From positions 1-64,000 of the forward strand of contig JAURVB010014165.1 of NCBI GenBank assembly GCA_033002965.1: 64,000 nucleotides of DNA. Reading direction: 5' to 3'. Of the stretch, positions 1 to 10,681 are shown one piece after another. The notes under the pieces were generated by a model, which was not told the origin of the DNA, made no database searches, and saw only the letters and a list, made by a program, of their open reading frames with translations. Source of the stretch: Piper betle (taxonomy: Eukaryota; Streptophyta; Magnoliopsida; Piperales; Piperaceae). Numbering within the stretch: the first letter of the stretch is position 1; every line of letters begins with the position of its first letter. A program made the position numbers and the translations under genes.

Positions 1-7
1 CAACACT

Positions 8-3000
8 TTGCTAGAGAGTTGGGAAACATTGGTGATATCTTTGAGCAATGTTGCTCCGGATGGAAAACTCACAATGGACATGGTAACAAGCAATTTACTG
101 AATGAGGAGGTGAGAAGAAAATCTCTACCAACTTCAGGGTCTCATGCATTAGTGTCAGAAGAGGCAAGAGGTAGATCGAGAAATAGAGACATAGACAGAA
201 GGGACAAGAGTCGAGGAAGGTCTAAATCCAGGAAGCACTTGAAGTGTTATTATTGTGACAAGACAGGTCATATGAAGAAGGATTGTTGGAAGCTCAAGAA
301 AGACTTGAAAAATAAGGACAACAAGGATCAAGGAGAAACGAACACTAATGTTGTGCATGATGACATGGTGATTCTTTCTGATTGTGGGAATGATTGTTTG
401 ACAGCTGATTGTGATGCTAGTTGGGTAGTTGACTCAGGAGCATCATTTCATGCAACTCCAAGCAGAAATTTCTTTGCTACCTATGAATCTTCAGATTTGG
501 GTATAGTGAAGATGAGAAATAGTGATACTTCCAAAATTGTGGGACTTGGAGATGTGCATATAGTAACAAACACGGGTTACAGATTGGTGCTTAAAAATGT
601 CAGACATATTCCAGATTTGAGGATGAGTTTGTTGTCAACCGGAGTGCTTGATGATGAAGGATTTGGTTCACAATTTGCACAAGGTGTGTGGAAACTTGTG
701 AAAGGTTCTCTTGTTGTTGCTAAAGGGAAGAAGTGTTGCAGTTTATACAAAACTGAGACGAGTCTAGTTCGAGGGGAGGTTAATATCTCCTCATTTGATT
801 CCACTGCTGATTTGTGGCACCATCGATTGGGACACATGAGTGAGAAGGGACTAGAGACTTTGAAGAAGTTAAATCTCCTTCCCAAGGTCAAGGACATCAC
901 AATTAGTCCTTGTGACCATTGTTTGGTCGGGAAACAACGTAGGACATCCTTTGCAAGCACAAGTACAAGGAAGTCAGAAGTTCTTGAGTTGGTACACTCT
1001 GATGTGTGTGGGCCTATGGAGGTAAAATCTCTTGGCGGTTCTATTTATTTTGTCACTTTTATTGATGATACTTCTAGGAAGGTGTGGGCTTATGGCATGA
1101 AAAATAAAAGTGATGTTTTTGGCATCTTTAAGAATTTTCATGTATTGGTTGAAAGAGAAACCGGTAAGCTCTTGAAATGTCTTAGAAGTGATAATGGTGG
1201 TGAATATTGTTCTGTTGAGTTTGATGAATATTGTAGCAAGCATGGGATTAGGCATGAGAAGACGGTTCCTTATACTCCTCAACATAATGGAGTGGCTGAA
1301 AGAATGAACAGGACCATCTCTGAGAGGGTTAGGAGTATGTTGTCTTCAGCTAAGTTGCCTAAAAGCTTCTGGGGTGAAGCCATGAGCACAGCTTGTTATT
1401 TAATCAACAGATCTCCCACACATGCTCTGGATAGTGACATACCAGAAAGGGTTTGGAGTGACAAAAAGGTCAGTTATTCTCATTTGAGAGTCTTTGGTTG
1501 TAAAGCCTTTGCACATGTGCCCAAGGAGCAAAGGGCTAAGCTTGACTCTAGAGCCGTGGAATGTATTTTTCTAGGATATGGTGATGATAAGTTTGGATAC
1601 AAACTTTGGGATCCTAAGAATAGAAAACTGATTCGAAGTAGAGATGTAGTTTTCAGGGAGGATCAAACAGTTGAGGACTTTGGTAAGGAAGAAGTTCCTC
1701 AAACTAAATCTCAGGAAAGCTTGGAAAAGATAAAAGATCCTTTAACCTCAACTAGAAGTGAAGAGGCGGCTCAGGATGACACAATTATTTCCCCACCGAG
1801 TGATGATGAGGGTGAGGATGTGGTGTCTGATGATATTTCTAATGAGTTTGTTAATGATGTTGGACAGGAACATGGAGATTCTGATCAAGGGCAGCCAACT
1901 AATGTGAGGAGATCAGCTCATGAACCAGTTCCATCAACAAGATATCCATCATCAGAATATGTGACAATTACTGAATGTGGAGAACCAGAAAATTTCAGTG
2001 AGGTCAAAGCTCATGTAGAAAAGGAGAAGTGGTTGAAGGCAATGCAAGATGAGATGAAATCTTTGCATGATAATCACACCTATGAGTTGGTGGATCTTCC
2101 TCAAGGGAAGAGAGTATTGAGGAACAAATGGGTCTACAGGATCAAATATGAAGAAAATAACACACAACCAAGGTACAAGGCAAGGTTGGTGGTGAAGGGC
2201 TTCGGACAGAAGAAAGGTATTGATTTTGATGAAATTTTTTCTCCTGTTGTTAAAATGTCTTCTATTAGAATTGTTCTGGCTTTGGCTGCAAGTTTGGATT
2301 TGGAAGTTGAACAGTTAGATGTGAAGACGGCCTTTCTTCATGGTGATCTTGAGGAGACCATATACATGGAGCAACCAGAGGGTTTTAAAGTCAGAGGAAA
2401 GGAACAGATGGTGTGTAGACTGAAAAAGAGTTTGTATGGTTTGAAGCAAGCTCCTAGACAGTGGTATAAAAAGTTTGATTCTTTTATGGAAAAGAATGGG
2501 TACAAGAAATTTGTTTCTGATCACTGTGTGTTTATCAAGAGGTTTGATGATGGTGACTTTGTTATTCTGTTGCTTTATGTGGATGACATGTTGATTGTAG
2601 GATATGATGGAGCCAAGATTGCAAGTTTAAAGAAGAACTTGAACAAATCCTTTGCAATGAAGGATTTGGGACCAGCAAAGCAAATCTTGGGAATGTCCAT
2701 TCGGTGTGATAGGGGAGCTAGAAAGCTTTGGGTGTCACAGCAAAAGTACATAGAAAAGGTACTTGAAAAATTCAACATGAAAGATGCAAAGCCGGTTGGA
2801 GTTCCACTTGGGGGTCACTTCAAGTTGAAGAAAAGTGACTTAAGTGAAACAGAAATGAAGGAAATGAGAAAGGTTCCTTATGCTTTTGCAGTTGGTAGTT
2901 TTATGTATGCTATGGTTTGTACAAGGCCTGATATATCATATGTAGTTGGAATGGTTAGCAGACATTTAGCAAATCCGAGCAAAGAACATTGACAAGCAGT

Positions 3001-3480
3001 TAAATGGATAATGAGGTACTTGAGAGGTACATCCAAAATGTATTTGTGTTTTGGAAGTGATTAACCTTTATTGGTTGGCTACACCGATGCAGACATGGCA
3101 GGTGACTTGGAAACAAGAAGGTCAACATCGGGTTTATTATTAATTTTGCTAATGGGGCTGTGTCTTGGTAGTCTAGGTTGAAAAAGTTTGTTGCATTATC
3201 CACAAATGAAGCAGAATTTATTGCTACTACATAGGCTTGCAAGGAGATGCTATGGACTAAGAGATTTTTGAATGAAATTGGCATTAAATAGGAGAGATAT
3301 ATTGTACACTGTGATAGCCAGAGTGCAATTCACCTGAGTAAGAATCCAAGTTTTCATTCAAGAAGAAAGCACATTGATGTGAGATATCACTAGATAAGAG
3401 ATGTGTTGGAAAGTAAATCTCTTGAGCTAACAAAAATTTATACTTAAAGGAATGTTTCAGACATGATGACTAAAGTTGTG
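8..3480 (+). pseudogene. copia A gag-pol polyprotein, open to RT then broken in RNase H
   Basis: A 994-codon frame runs from the left edge to a TGA at 2990-2992. In order it shows an Arg/Ser-rich gag tail, a CCHC knuckle CYYCDKTGHMKKDC (about residues 80-93), a protease site VVDSGASFHAT (about 139-149), the GAG-pre-integrase motif LWHHRLGHMS (about 270), an integrase core with HSDVCGP, RSDNGGEY and AERMNRT (the DDE acids all present), and an RT with VKTAFLHGDLEE and the catalytic YVDDM (about 857). The TGA replaces the usual Trp in SKEHWxAVKW, so a single G-to-A change ended the frame. Beyond it RNase H can still be read (GYTDADMAGD, HCDSQSAIHLSKN) but with several stops and at least one frame shift, so the element cannot make a whole polyprotein. 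The true start lies left of the window. Confidence 0.93.
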
Positions 3481-3577
3481 TCAAAGGAGAAACATGTTTA
3501 CTGCAGGAATGGAGCAGGCATGGATGGAGCTTTCCATGTTGGCTAGAGGTATTTTATGGAGTCGGGAAGGGGAGGTT

Positions 3578-4108
3578 TGGTGGGTTGTCCCTCCTCCATA
3601 AATATATGAACTTACAACCCTATTTTGGGCAAAAATAAAGATTTTCCAGATTTGGTTAGTTCAAAGGAATACAAGCAATGTACGACGCTTTTCTTCTTTT
3701 GTTTTTTGGTTTTTGGGCTTTGGAGAAAAACTGTTGCTGTAAAGGGAAAAAAAATTGTGTGGATTGAAAAAAGGTGAATGCTTTGTTGAGATTGACTTAC
3801 AATCGTTAATGGTAACTTTGCCAAGTTCTTAATCTGTAATATTTTTCCTTTATTATCTTCTACGACTTTATACCAATTTTGTAGAAAGTACAGTAAATTG
3901 GTATTGGGGAGTTTGTTCTCATGTGGATCTTTTCTGTATCAAAGTTGTGATATAGTGGATTTAATCTTTCCATTTGCCCCATGGTTTTTCCCTCAAATTT
4001 GGGGTTTTCCACGTAAAATTATCTTGTCTTCTCTCTCTATTTGCTTAATACTTCTCATCCTTGTTGAAATAGGGGATTTGTATTTAGTTTGTTTGGTTAA
4101 TCCCAACA
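3578..4108 (+). repeat. 3' LTR of copia A (about 531 bp)
   Basis: It starts with TGGTGGG right after a purine-rich tract and ends with CCCAACA. Those ends are inverted repeats with one mismatch (TGTTGGG expected). The 3' part has the GTTTTCCACGTAAAA type of block common in plant copia LTRs. The 5' LTR is outside the window, so the age of the insertion cannot be judged. Confidence 0.8.
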
Positions 4109-4665
4109 TACACGACACATATGTGGAAAGACTCTTCAAGGAGCACGGAGATGAAAGAAGTCATATGTGTCACGTTTCAAAATTTTTGTTGCGTTGCATA
4201 TACCCATACACCTACACATCATGCCAAAAGGAGAAAACTTGATAAAAACATAAAATATATTTTTTATGACGAAGAAGCAACACTTGTAAGTTTTATGATC
4301 CACGCAAGAGAAAAATTATGATAAGTGGAGATGTAGAGTATGATCAAGAAATAACATGAGATTAGAACGGTCTAGAAAACGCCATAAACATGCTACCACT
4401 TATTGAGAAAGAAGAGAAAAGTTATTTGATATGGAAGATGTGAAGACCTCATCAGAAGATTCATCTATCCCATGTTTAACATCAGACAAACAACCATTAG
4501 TTAAAAAAAATACACCCGTTAAAAGTAGTGTCGACTTATCGAGAAAAACAAGATAGACAGTACACTCTTCAAAAAATTTATTAGAAGCTTGAGGCATTTG
4601 ACATTTACAAGACCAAATATTCAATTTGGTGTTGGAATGATTAATCGGTAAATAAAGAACCTAAC
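4109..4665 (+). pseudogene. fossil copia fragment, integrase C-terminus to RT/RH junction
   Basis: Translation gives relics of the copia integrase C-terminal region: TWKDSSRSTEMKEV in place of the usual TPEEAW…, then a VAYTHTPT-like stretch, a KRRKLD block and IKYIFYDEE. Further on, near 4600-4655, there is a short LTFTRPNIQFGVGM-like segment that matches the 'TRPDI' motif before RNase H. The RT between them is lost and stops are frequent. Copy B (48640-49670) preserves the upstream part. This is the oldest layer of the block, since copia A is inserted into it. Confidence 0.7.
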
Positions 4666-4744
4666 AATGACCTACATGATGGCTATAAAGAGAACATTGC
4701 ACCATGGAAGCGAGATGGATCCATTAATGTAAAGGGTGTTGGAA

Positions 4745-7700
4745 GGGGGCAATGGTGTATCGAGTTTGGTGGGAGGTCCAGGCACCGCACCAGTGGTTGG
4801 CACTAGGGGTTGGCCTTGAAGGCGACCAGGTGGTGTGTGACTATGAAGTTCCATCGACTATTCAGACAGACTCCGCATCAGTGAGTGAGGTACCAAGGAT
4901 GGCGAATGAGGAGGACAAAGGTGTTCATCGGTGGGATGGATCCAATCCAGGCAAAGAACTGGATAAATGTCACTAGACAGCCTTTCGGGCCTTGCAGGTG
5001 CCAATCCGGAACAAGCCACGATCTGCAACGTGCATGCTTTAAGAGGAAGCGTACCAGTGGTGGAAGACCACCGTGGAGACCAAATTTTGGCCCCGGGGCA
5101 TAAACATCATTACTTGGGCAGAGTTTGTGGAAGTCTTCAACTAGCAATTTTTTCTTGAACTGGTTGTCTAGTAAAAAGCGTGGAGTTTAACAACTTGACG
5201 CAAGGGACTGATTCAGTGATGAAGTATGCTAGGAAGTTTCTAGCCTTGGCGTGCTTCTCCCCTGGATCATTAGCAAGTGAGAATGTCCATTCTAACAAGA
5301 TCTTTTCTTCTTCAATTTGGATTGCAAACATCCATTGAATCAACCTTAATAATGTCATTAATGCAGTGGCCAATCATGAACTGATCCTAGAACAGAAGCA
5401 AGCATAGAAGAATCCTAATTCCCAGTCAAACTGGTGAACCAGGGTCAGGGTTCAATAAAACCTGTTGGACAACAACAATGGCCGGTGCAGAACCAGAATA
5501 AGAGGAAATGAGAGGATGAACGACATCTGGCAAGGTGCAAGAACTTCAATGAGAATCATCGCGGCTTGCCCTGGGCTTATCCAGTGCGTTATCTGTGGGA
5601 AGGCAGGGCACGTGTGTGGATTGCCCGTAAGGACTACCAGCAATTGCGAGTCAAGGAGTCAGATGTGGAGAAATTTCATTGTAAACTAGATACGGGCATT
5701 ATGAATACCTTATGATACCGTTTGGAATAACAAATGCCCCTGTGACTTTTATGTCCTTGATGAGGCGAGTATACCACCCTTATTTGGATAAGTCCATCAT
5801 ACTGTTTGTGGACGACATATTCGTGTATTCAAATAACGATCAAGTTCATAAACACCATCGAAGGATTGCACTCCATGTGTTGTGAGAGAGCCAGTTGTCT
5901 GCTAAACTCTTTAAGTGTGAATTCTGGATGAATGAGGTGAATTTTCTTGCGCATATCATTTCGAAGAAAGGCATTTTAGTGAACCCTTATAGGGTACAAG
6001 CAATGGTGGAGTGGCCACAGCCGAAGACGATCATTGATATTAGAAGTTTTCTTAGATTAGCTAGCTACTATAGGAGGTGAAGGGAGTGGAGTTTGTATGG
6101 GATGACAAGATTGACCAAGAAGGGAGTGAAGTTCATGTGGGATGACAAGTGTGAACAGAGCTTTCAATCCCTAAAGAAGAGCTTAACAACTGCTTGAGTG
6201 TTGACTCAATCCGATGGGAACAAAGGCTTTGTAGTCTATAGCGACGCATCCAAGCTTGGCTTAGGTGTGTTCTAATGCAAAATGGGAGGGTAGTGGCCTT
6301 CACCTCTCGGCAATTAAAGATTCATAAACAAAATTATGCCACACATGATCTAAAATTGGCAGCAGTGGTGTTTGCCTTGAAATTATGGCAGCATTACGTA
6401 TATGGTTCACAATTTGAAGTCTTCACAGATCATAAGAATTTGAAATACATTTTCACTCAAATTGTTCTGAACTTGAGGCAACGATGGTGGATGGAGTAAC
6501 TTTTAGACTATGACTTCCAACTATCTTATCATCCGGGGAAGGCCAATGTTGTGATAGATGCGTTGAGTTAGAAAGGGATGGTCGATAAGGGTCAACAAAT
6601 AGCACGCTTATGGGTGATGTCAGCTGAAGTAATTGTCATCCACTTGGTGGATTTGGTGACAGGTTTCTTGGAAAATCATGTTATCTCTAGTGACTTGGTG
6701 GAACAGGTAAAGCTGGCTCAAATGAATGATGTAGAGTTGGCTAAGTTCATGCAGTCATCTACTGATGTTTTAGTGGATGGTGTAGGAGTAGCTAGACTTA
6801 GGTGACAACTTTGTGTGCCAACTGACACTACCCTTTGAAAGATAATCTTAGAGGAGGCACATTGATCGAAGTTATTCATTCACCAAGGGCCTACGAAGAT
6901 GTACTAGGATCAAGTGCACATATTGGCGATTAAAAATGAAGAAAGATGTTGTACACTTTGCCTCTAAGTGCCAAATATGTCAACAAATAAAAGCCCAAAA
7001 TCAACTTCCAGGTGGGTTGTTAAAGCCTCTTGACATCGCTACTTAGAAATGGGAGTGTGTGACTTGTGATTTTGTGGTGAAGCGTTCTCGGACTCAAAAG
7101 AAGCACGACTCTATTTGGATGGTGGTTAGACTGGTTGACAAAGTCGGCCCATTTTACTCCAACAAAGTCAACACGGACGGCAAAGTACTTGGCTAGACTA
7201 TACATTGACAACATTGTGTGTTACATGGAGTTTTAAAGTAGATTATCTCAGATTGGGACCCTTTGTTTACTTCACACTCTTGGAGTGATTTCCAAAAGGC
7301 ATTAGGCATGGAGATCAAGCTTAGTACCACATATCACCCCCAGACAGATGATTAGAGTGGTCAAACCATCCAAGTGTTGGAGGACCTTCTAAGAGCATGC
7401 ATTTTAGATTGGGAGCAACACTTGCTCTTGGTAGAATTCACGTATAATAATTCTTATCAAGAAAGTATTGGCATGATACCCTTAGAGGTATTATATGGGA
7501 GACTTTATAGATCTCCTAGCTATTGGTTGGAGTTTGTAGATGTGTGATAGTAGGTCTAGAGTTGTTACAAGAGGTGGCAGAAAAAGGAAGGGTCATTTGA
7601 CAACGAATGAAAGCAGCACAGGACCAACAAAAGAGTTATGCACGAGACAACGAGAACAAGAATTCTAAGCTGGGGAGGAAGTCTACCTCAAGGGGTTCCC

Positions 7701-8565
7701 AACTAAGGGAGTAGTACGTTTTGGATCAGCTAGGAAGCTGAAACCAAAATTCATTGGTCCATTTCCAATCCTTGAGAAAGTGGGTAGTTTAGCATACCAA
7801 CTAGCTTTACCACCACATTTTGAGGGAGTCCACAATGTTTTTCACGTGCCGATGCTCAAGAAGTATATCCAGGGTGTTGGCCACATCATTCCTAACTACC
7901 GCAACTAGGAGATCCAGTCTAATGCTTCTTACGTGGAGGAAGTGGTGAAATTTTAGACCAGGAGAAGGTGTTTTGCACAAAGAGGATTCCACTTGGCAAA
8001 ATTCTACGGAAAAACAAGGGCAAAGGGGAGGCTTCTTGGGAAAAAGAAGTGGATATGATGAAAGAATGTGTTAATAACGATTATTTGAGGTGTAATTATT
8101 GTATGATTGTGACACTAGTTTGGAATTAGTAGATTTTTTCTTGATCCTTGTATATTTTAGATTGTGTTAGATAATAAATGTGTTAATAATGTAGATATTA
8201 TTTTTTTAAATGAATAACGATACCCACAATTCAGACATATTCAAAGTAATCTCCCAACCTACACGATCATGACAAACAGCGAGAGTCCGTATAAACCGGT
8301 TGTTTGAGAATAGGTTCCGACAAGCAGGAATGCGCTTGAGCGGTTATTGCGCATTCTACATTTTGATGTTCAACAGGCTGTTGGGAGCTGTGATCTGTAG
8401 AGTATAGAGGATGCAGTTAGAATCGTGACCCATTACATGAGGCAAGTTGCAGTTCATGAGGACTTTATACGACATCGTGAGGGAAGTAGCGGATGCCTTA
8501 ATGAATGAGGATAGTCTCTATCTTGTTCATGTTATTTTTGGGACGAAAATTTTTAAGTTGGAAGG
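4745..8565 (+). pseudogene. Ty3/gypsy chromovirus gag-pol, decayed (copy A)
   Basis: Successive broken frames show a Tekay-type gag (RPNFGPGA… then a WLSSKK segment, about 5080-5180) and part of a zinc knuckle (CVICGKAGHVC, about 5590). RT follows with a decayed catalytic box FVDDIFVYS (about 5810) and SAKLFKCEFW, then RNase H ([20 protein letters not shown], about 6320), integrase (DFVVKRSRTQKK, about 7070) and a chromodomain-like C-end with EASWEKEVDMM (about 8030-8060). Stops and frame shifts occur throughout. Compared with copy B about 1 kb is missing between the knuckle and mid-RT (junction near 5625-5635), which removes protease and the RT start. A GGACGAAAATTT polypurine-type site at 8540-8550 precedes the LTR remnant. 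Confidence 0.88.
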
Positions 8566-8569
8566 ATTT

Positions 8570-8639
8570 TGAAACCGTGTTTTATTTATTTTTGTTATTA
8601 TTATTTTTTATTTTTTGTGTTAAACCATGGGTTGTTACA
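8570..8639 (+). repeat. shrunken 3' LTR of gypsy copy A (about 70 bp)
   Basis: After the polypurine site the sequence begins TGAAACC (TGTAAAA in copy B) and ends GGGTTGTTACA. These are LTR-like TG…CA termini of the same style as the solo LTRs at 28621 and 37568. Only about 70 bp lie between the ends, mostly T/A simple sequence, so most of the LTR is deleted. Copy B shows the same short form, which suggests the loss came before the block was duplicated. Confidence 0.55.
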
Positions 8640-9599
8640 ATCATAGTTGCAAAAATTGGAATCGGGGTCTGAATCAGTTCCGAGGGAGTCACTAAATCAG
8701 ATCAAATTGATCTAAATCAGTTAGGAATCAGTTCAGTTAAATCGGTCCAAATCAATCCTATACAAAAATTTTAACTTAGTCAAAATAGGCGGGTTATTAG
8801 TTATAGAACATGTCATTGTGATGTCATTTTTATGTTATGATACGTATTATATTTTATGATATTTTTCCATATTTTTTGGATTTTTTTAAATTATTTAGAG
8901 TTAGTTATTATTTTTTACTCGAATCGGAGTTAAGTCAACTTTTAATTACTAGAATGACACCTGCTATTTCTCTCTCCCCCCCCCATTCTCTCTCTCCGAC
9001 GCTGCCCATCCCTCTCCTCTGCCAATTGCCACCGCCCCACCTCCTCACGCCACCCGCCACCCCGTCCACTACCGCACGCCGCCCCTGTCTCCCCCGCCGC
9101 CCTAGTCTCTCCCCCTCTCGCCCTATTCTCCACCCCTATCGGCCCGATCTCTCCTACCCCAGCCCCAACCCCTATCGAGCCCGTCTCCTCCCCCCCCCAC
9201 CACCCTAATCTCCCCCCACACCCCAGTCTCTCCACCTCTCACCCCGGTCTCCCAGTCACTCGCCGCCGCTCTGGTCTCTCCCCCCGGCCCCATCTCCCCC
9301 CAAACCCACACCCCCCGCCCCCGCCGCCAGATCTCCTTCGCCACTCCTTTGCCCCATTGGCTGCCATTGCTCCCCTACCACCCCACCATCCCGCCATTGT
9401 CTATCCCCATTCCTTGCCACTTGCCACCGCACCCCCTCCCCCTAATCAGCCAATTCTTGCTGTTGTTGACTCGGGGTGATAATCGGCTTGAATCGGTGGA
9501 TTTGTGATCTGATTTTTACCCAAACCAATCCTCTGATATTTTGACTCAGTTTTGCTTTTGCACTGAGCTGAGTTAAATTGGTCTATTTTTGCAAATCAG
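8640..9599 (+). mobile_element. 960-bp non-autonomous TIR element with C-rich core
   Basis: This segment is absent from copy B, where GTTACA-CTAG reads through. It is flanked by GTTACA on both sides (8634-8639 and 9600-9605). Its ends are imperfect inverted repeats: ATCATAGTTGCAAAAATTGG at the left, and CTGATTTGCAAAAATAGACC read inward from the right, sharing TTGCAAAAAT. The outer parts are AT-rich with repeated AATCAG/TCAGTT words. The middle (about 8975-9440) is extremely C-rich on the plus strand. No transposase-like frame is present, and the long Pro/Arg/Ser frames in the core are composition artefacts. A second, incomplete copy lies inverted at 47735-48310. The superfamily is unknown; the 6-bp duplication is taken from the read-through comparison. 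Confidence 0.75.
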
Positions 9600-9605
9600 G
9601 TTACA

Positions 9606-10618
9606 CTAGTTCTTCTATAAATTCTACCTCACAACTCAAAGCCTTCCATCCCTTTGACAACAAACACATGGCATATTAACTATGATTAGGAATAAATTTG
9701 AGCAATTTAATGTTCTTGTAGGCATTATACTTCCTGCAGGATTCGAGGCCACGCTTTTTTAATGTTCTTGTGGGCATTATACTTTCGACACAATTCGAGG
9801 CCACACTTTTTGGCTCAAATACCGCATTAAGTTTGTAACCTCTTAGATTCTATGAGATGTAATGTAACAACCCAGCCCGAGTATAATTTAAAGGCTCTAC
9901 TCCTTTTTTTAACTAGTGGTTAACCGAAGTTGAAAATCTACTATCATTAGCAAATTGAATCTTAACTTAGAGGTATTAGATGTAATGTTAATTTTTGAAA
10001 GATCTTACATTCCACCTACTATGAAGAAATCCAATTCTTAAAATCATAGTTTTTTGTTATGGCTCGATACCACAAATATGGACTGATATGTATTAAAGTC
10101 TGCTGCACAATACACTTAAATATATTATATACTACTTTTTAAACAGTTTTCATAAAAATTTTATGTCAATTAATATTTAAAAATTTATTAATAAATAAAA
10201 TAATTATTTAAAAAAATTTGAAATCTTAATCACATGGGTATGTTTACTATAATTAAAAAGAAAATTCAGTTTATTTGTCGGTGCAACAAAATATAAAGCT
10301 AAATAAATAGCAATTTTATTTTATAATTATTTAATTATTTACTTATATGTATTATTGTTAGATGTTGTCCGTTGATGAAAAATGTTTCTAGTAAAATCAT
10401 TTTTTTATTGGAAGCAATGAAGAGTCAACTGCAGCAACAAATATCTATTAATTGCCCAATATATAGTACTATTCTTCCCTGTGAACATCTGTTAAAGCAA
10501 ACAATCTCATCGATGAAGTTATTGATTTTAGGTAAGAAAAATATTCAACCATGATTGTGTTAATGTTGTGTAGTAGACTTAAATGTGATCTTATATTTAA
10601 GACATTTGTGCACATAAC
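9606..10618 (+). other. non-coding part of duplicated block with an LTR-start-like module
   Basis: No coding frame here can be supported. From about 9871 there is a ~150-bp module beginning TGTAACAACCCAGCCCGAG and ending GATCTTACATTCCACC. It recurs in diverged form at 16002, 17891, 54753 and 55397, and looks like the start of a gypsy LTR. The rest is AT-rich and aligns with 54541-55290 and 55945-56150. Confidence 0.6.
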
Positions 10619-10637
10619 GAGAGAGAGAGAGAGAGAG

Positions 10638-10679
<42 letters not shown>
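10619..10679. repeat. compound (GA)n(TA)n microsatellite
   Basis: About 24 bp of GA followed directly by about 37 bp of TA. At the matching place in copy B (near 56150) there are only a few such bases, so the array grew, or was lost, after the duplication. Confidence 0.97.

Positions 10680-10681
<2 letters not shown>

Larger units (their letters stand above)
1..4108 (+). mobile_element. Ty1/copia retrotransposon A, 3' part (5' end outside window)
   Basis: The window opens inside gag of a copia element. What is present is the gag end, zinc knuckle, protease, integrase, reverse transcriptase, RNase H, a polypurine tract (about 3563-3575) and one LTR ending in CCCAACA at 4108. The next bases, TACAC, are probably the 5-bp target duplication. 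The undisturbed second copy of the target, near 49105, reads straight through this point (…TCC TACAC GACAC…), which fixes the right end of the insertion. Domain order PR-IN-RT-RH is that of copia. Assignment to a Tork/TNT1-like lineage is an inference from the gag and zinc-knuckle style. Confidence 0.93.

Noticed and set aside
8837..9344. Long Pro/Ser/Arg-rich and Gly-rich frames on both strands
   Set aside because: They lie in the C-rich core of the 960-bp TIR element, are low-complexity in every frame, and are absent with the element from copy B.
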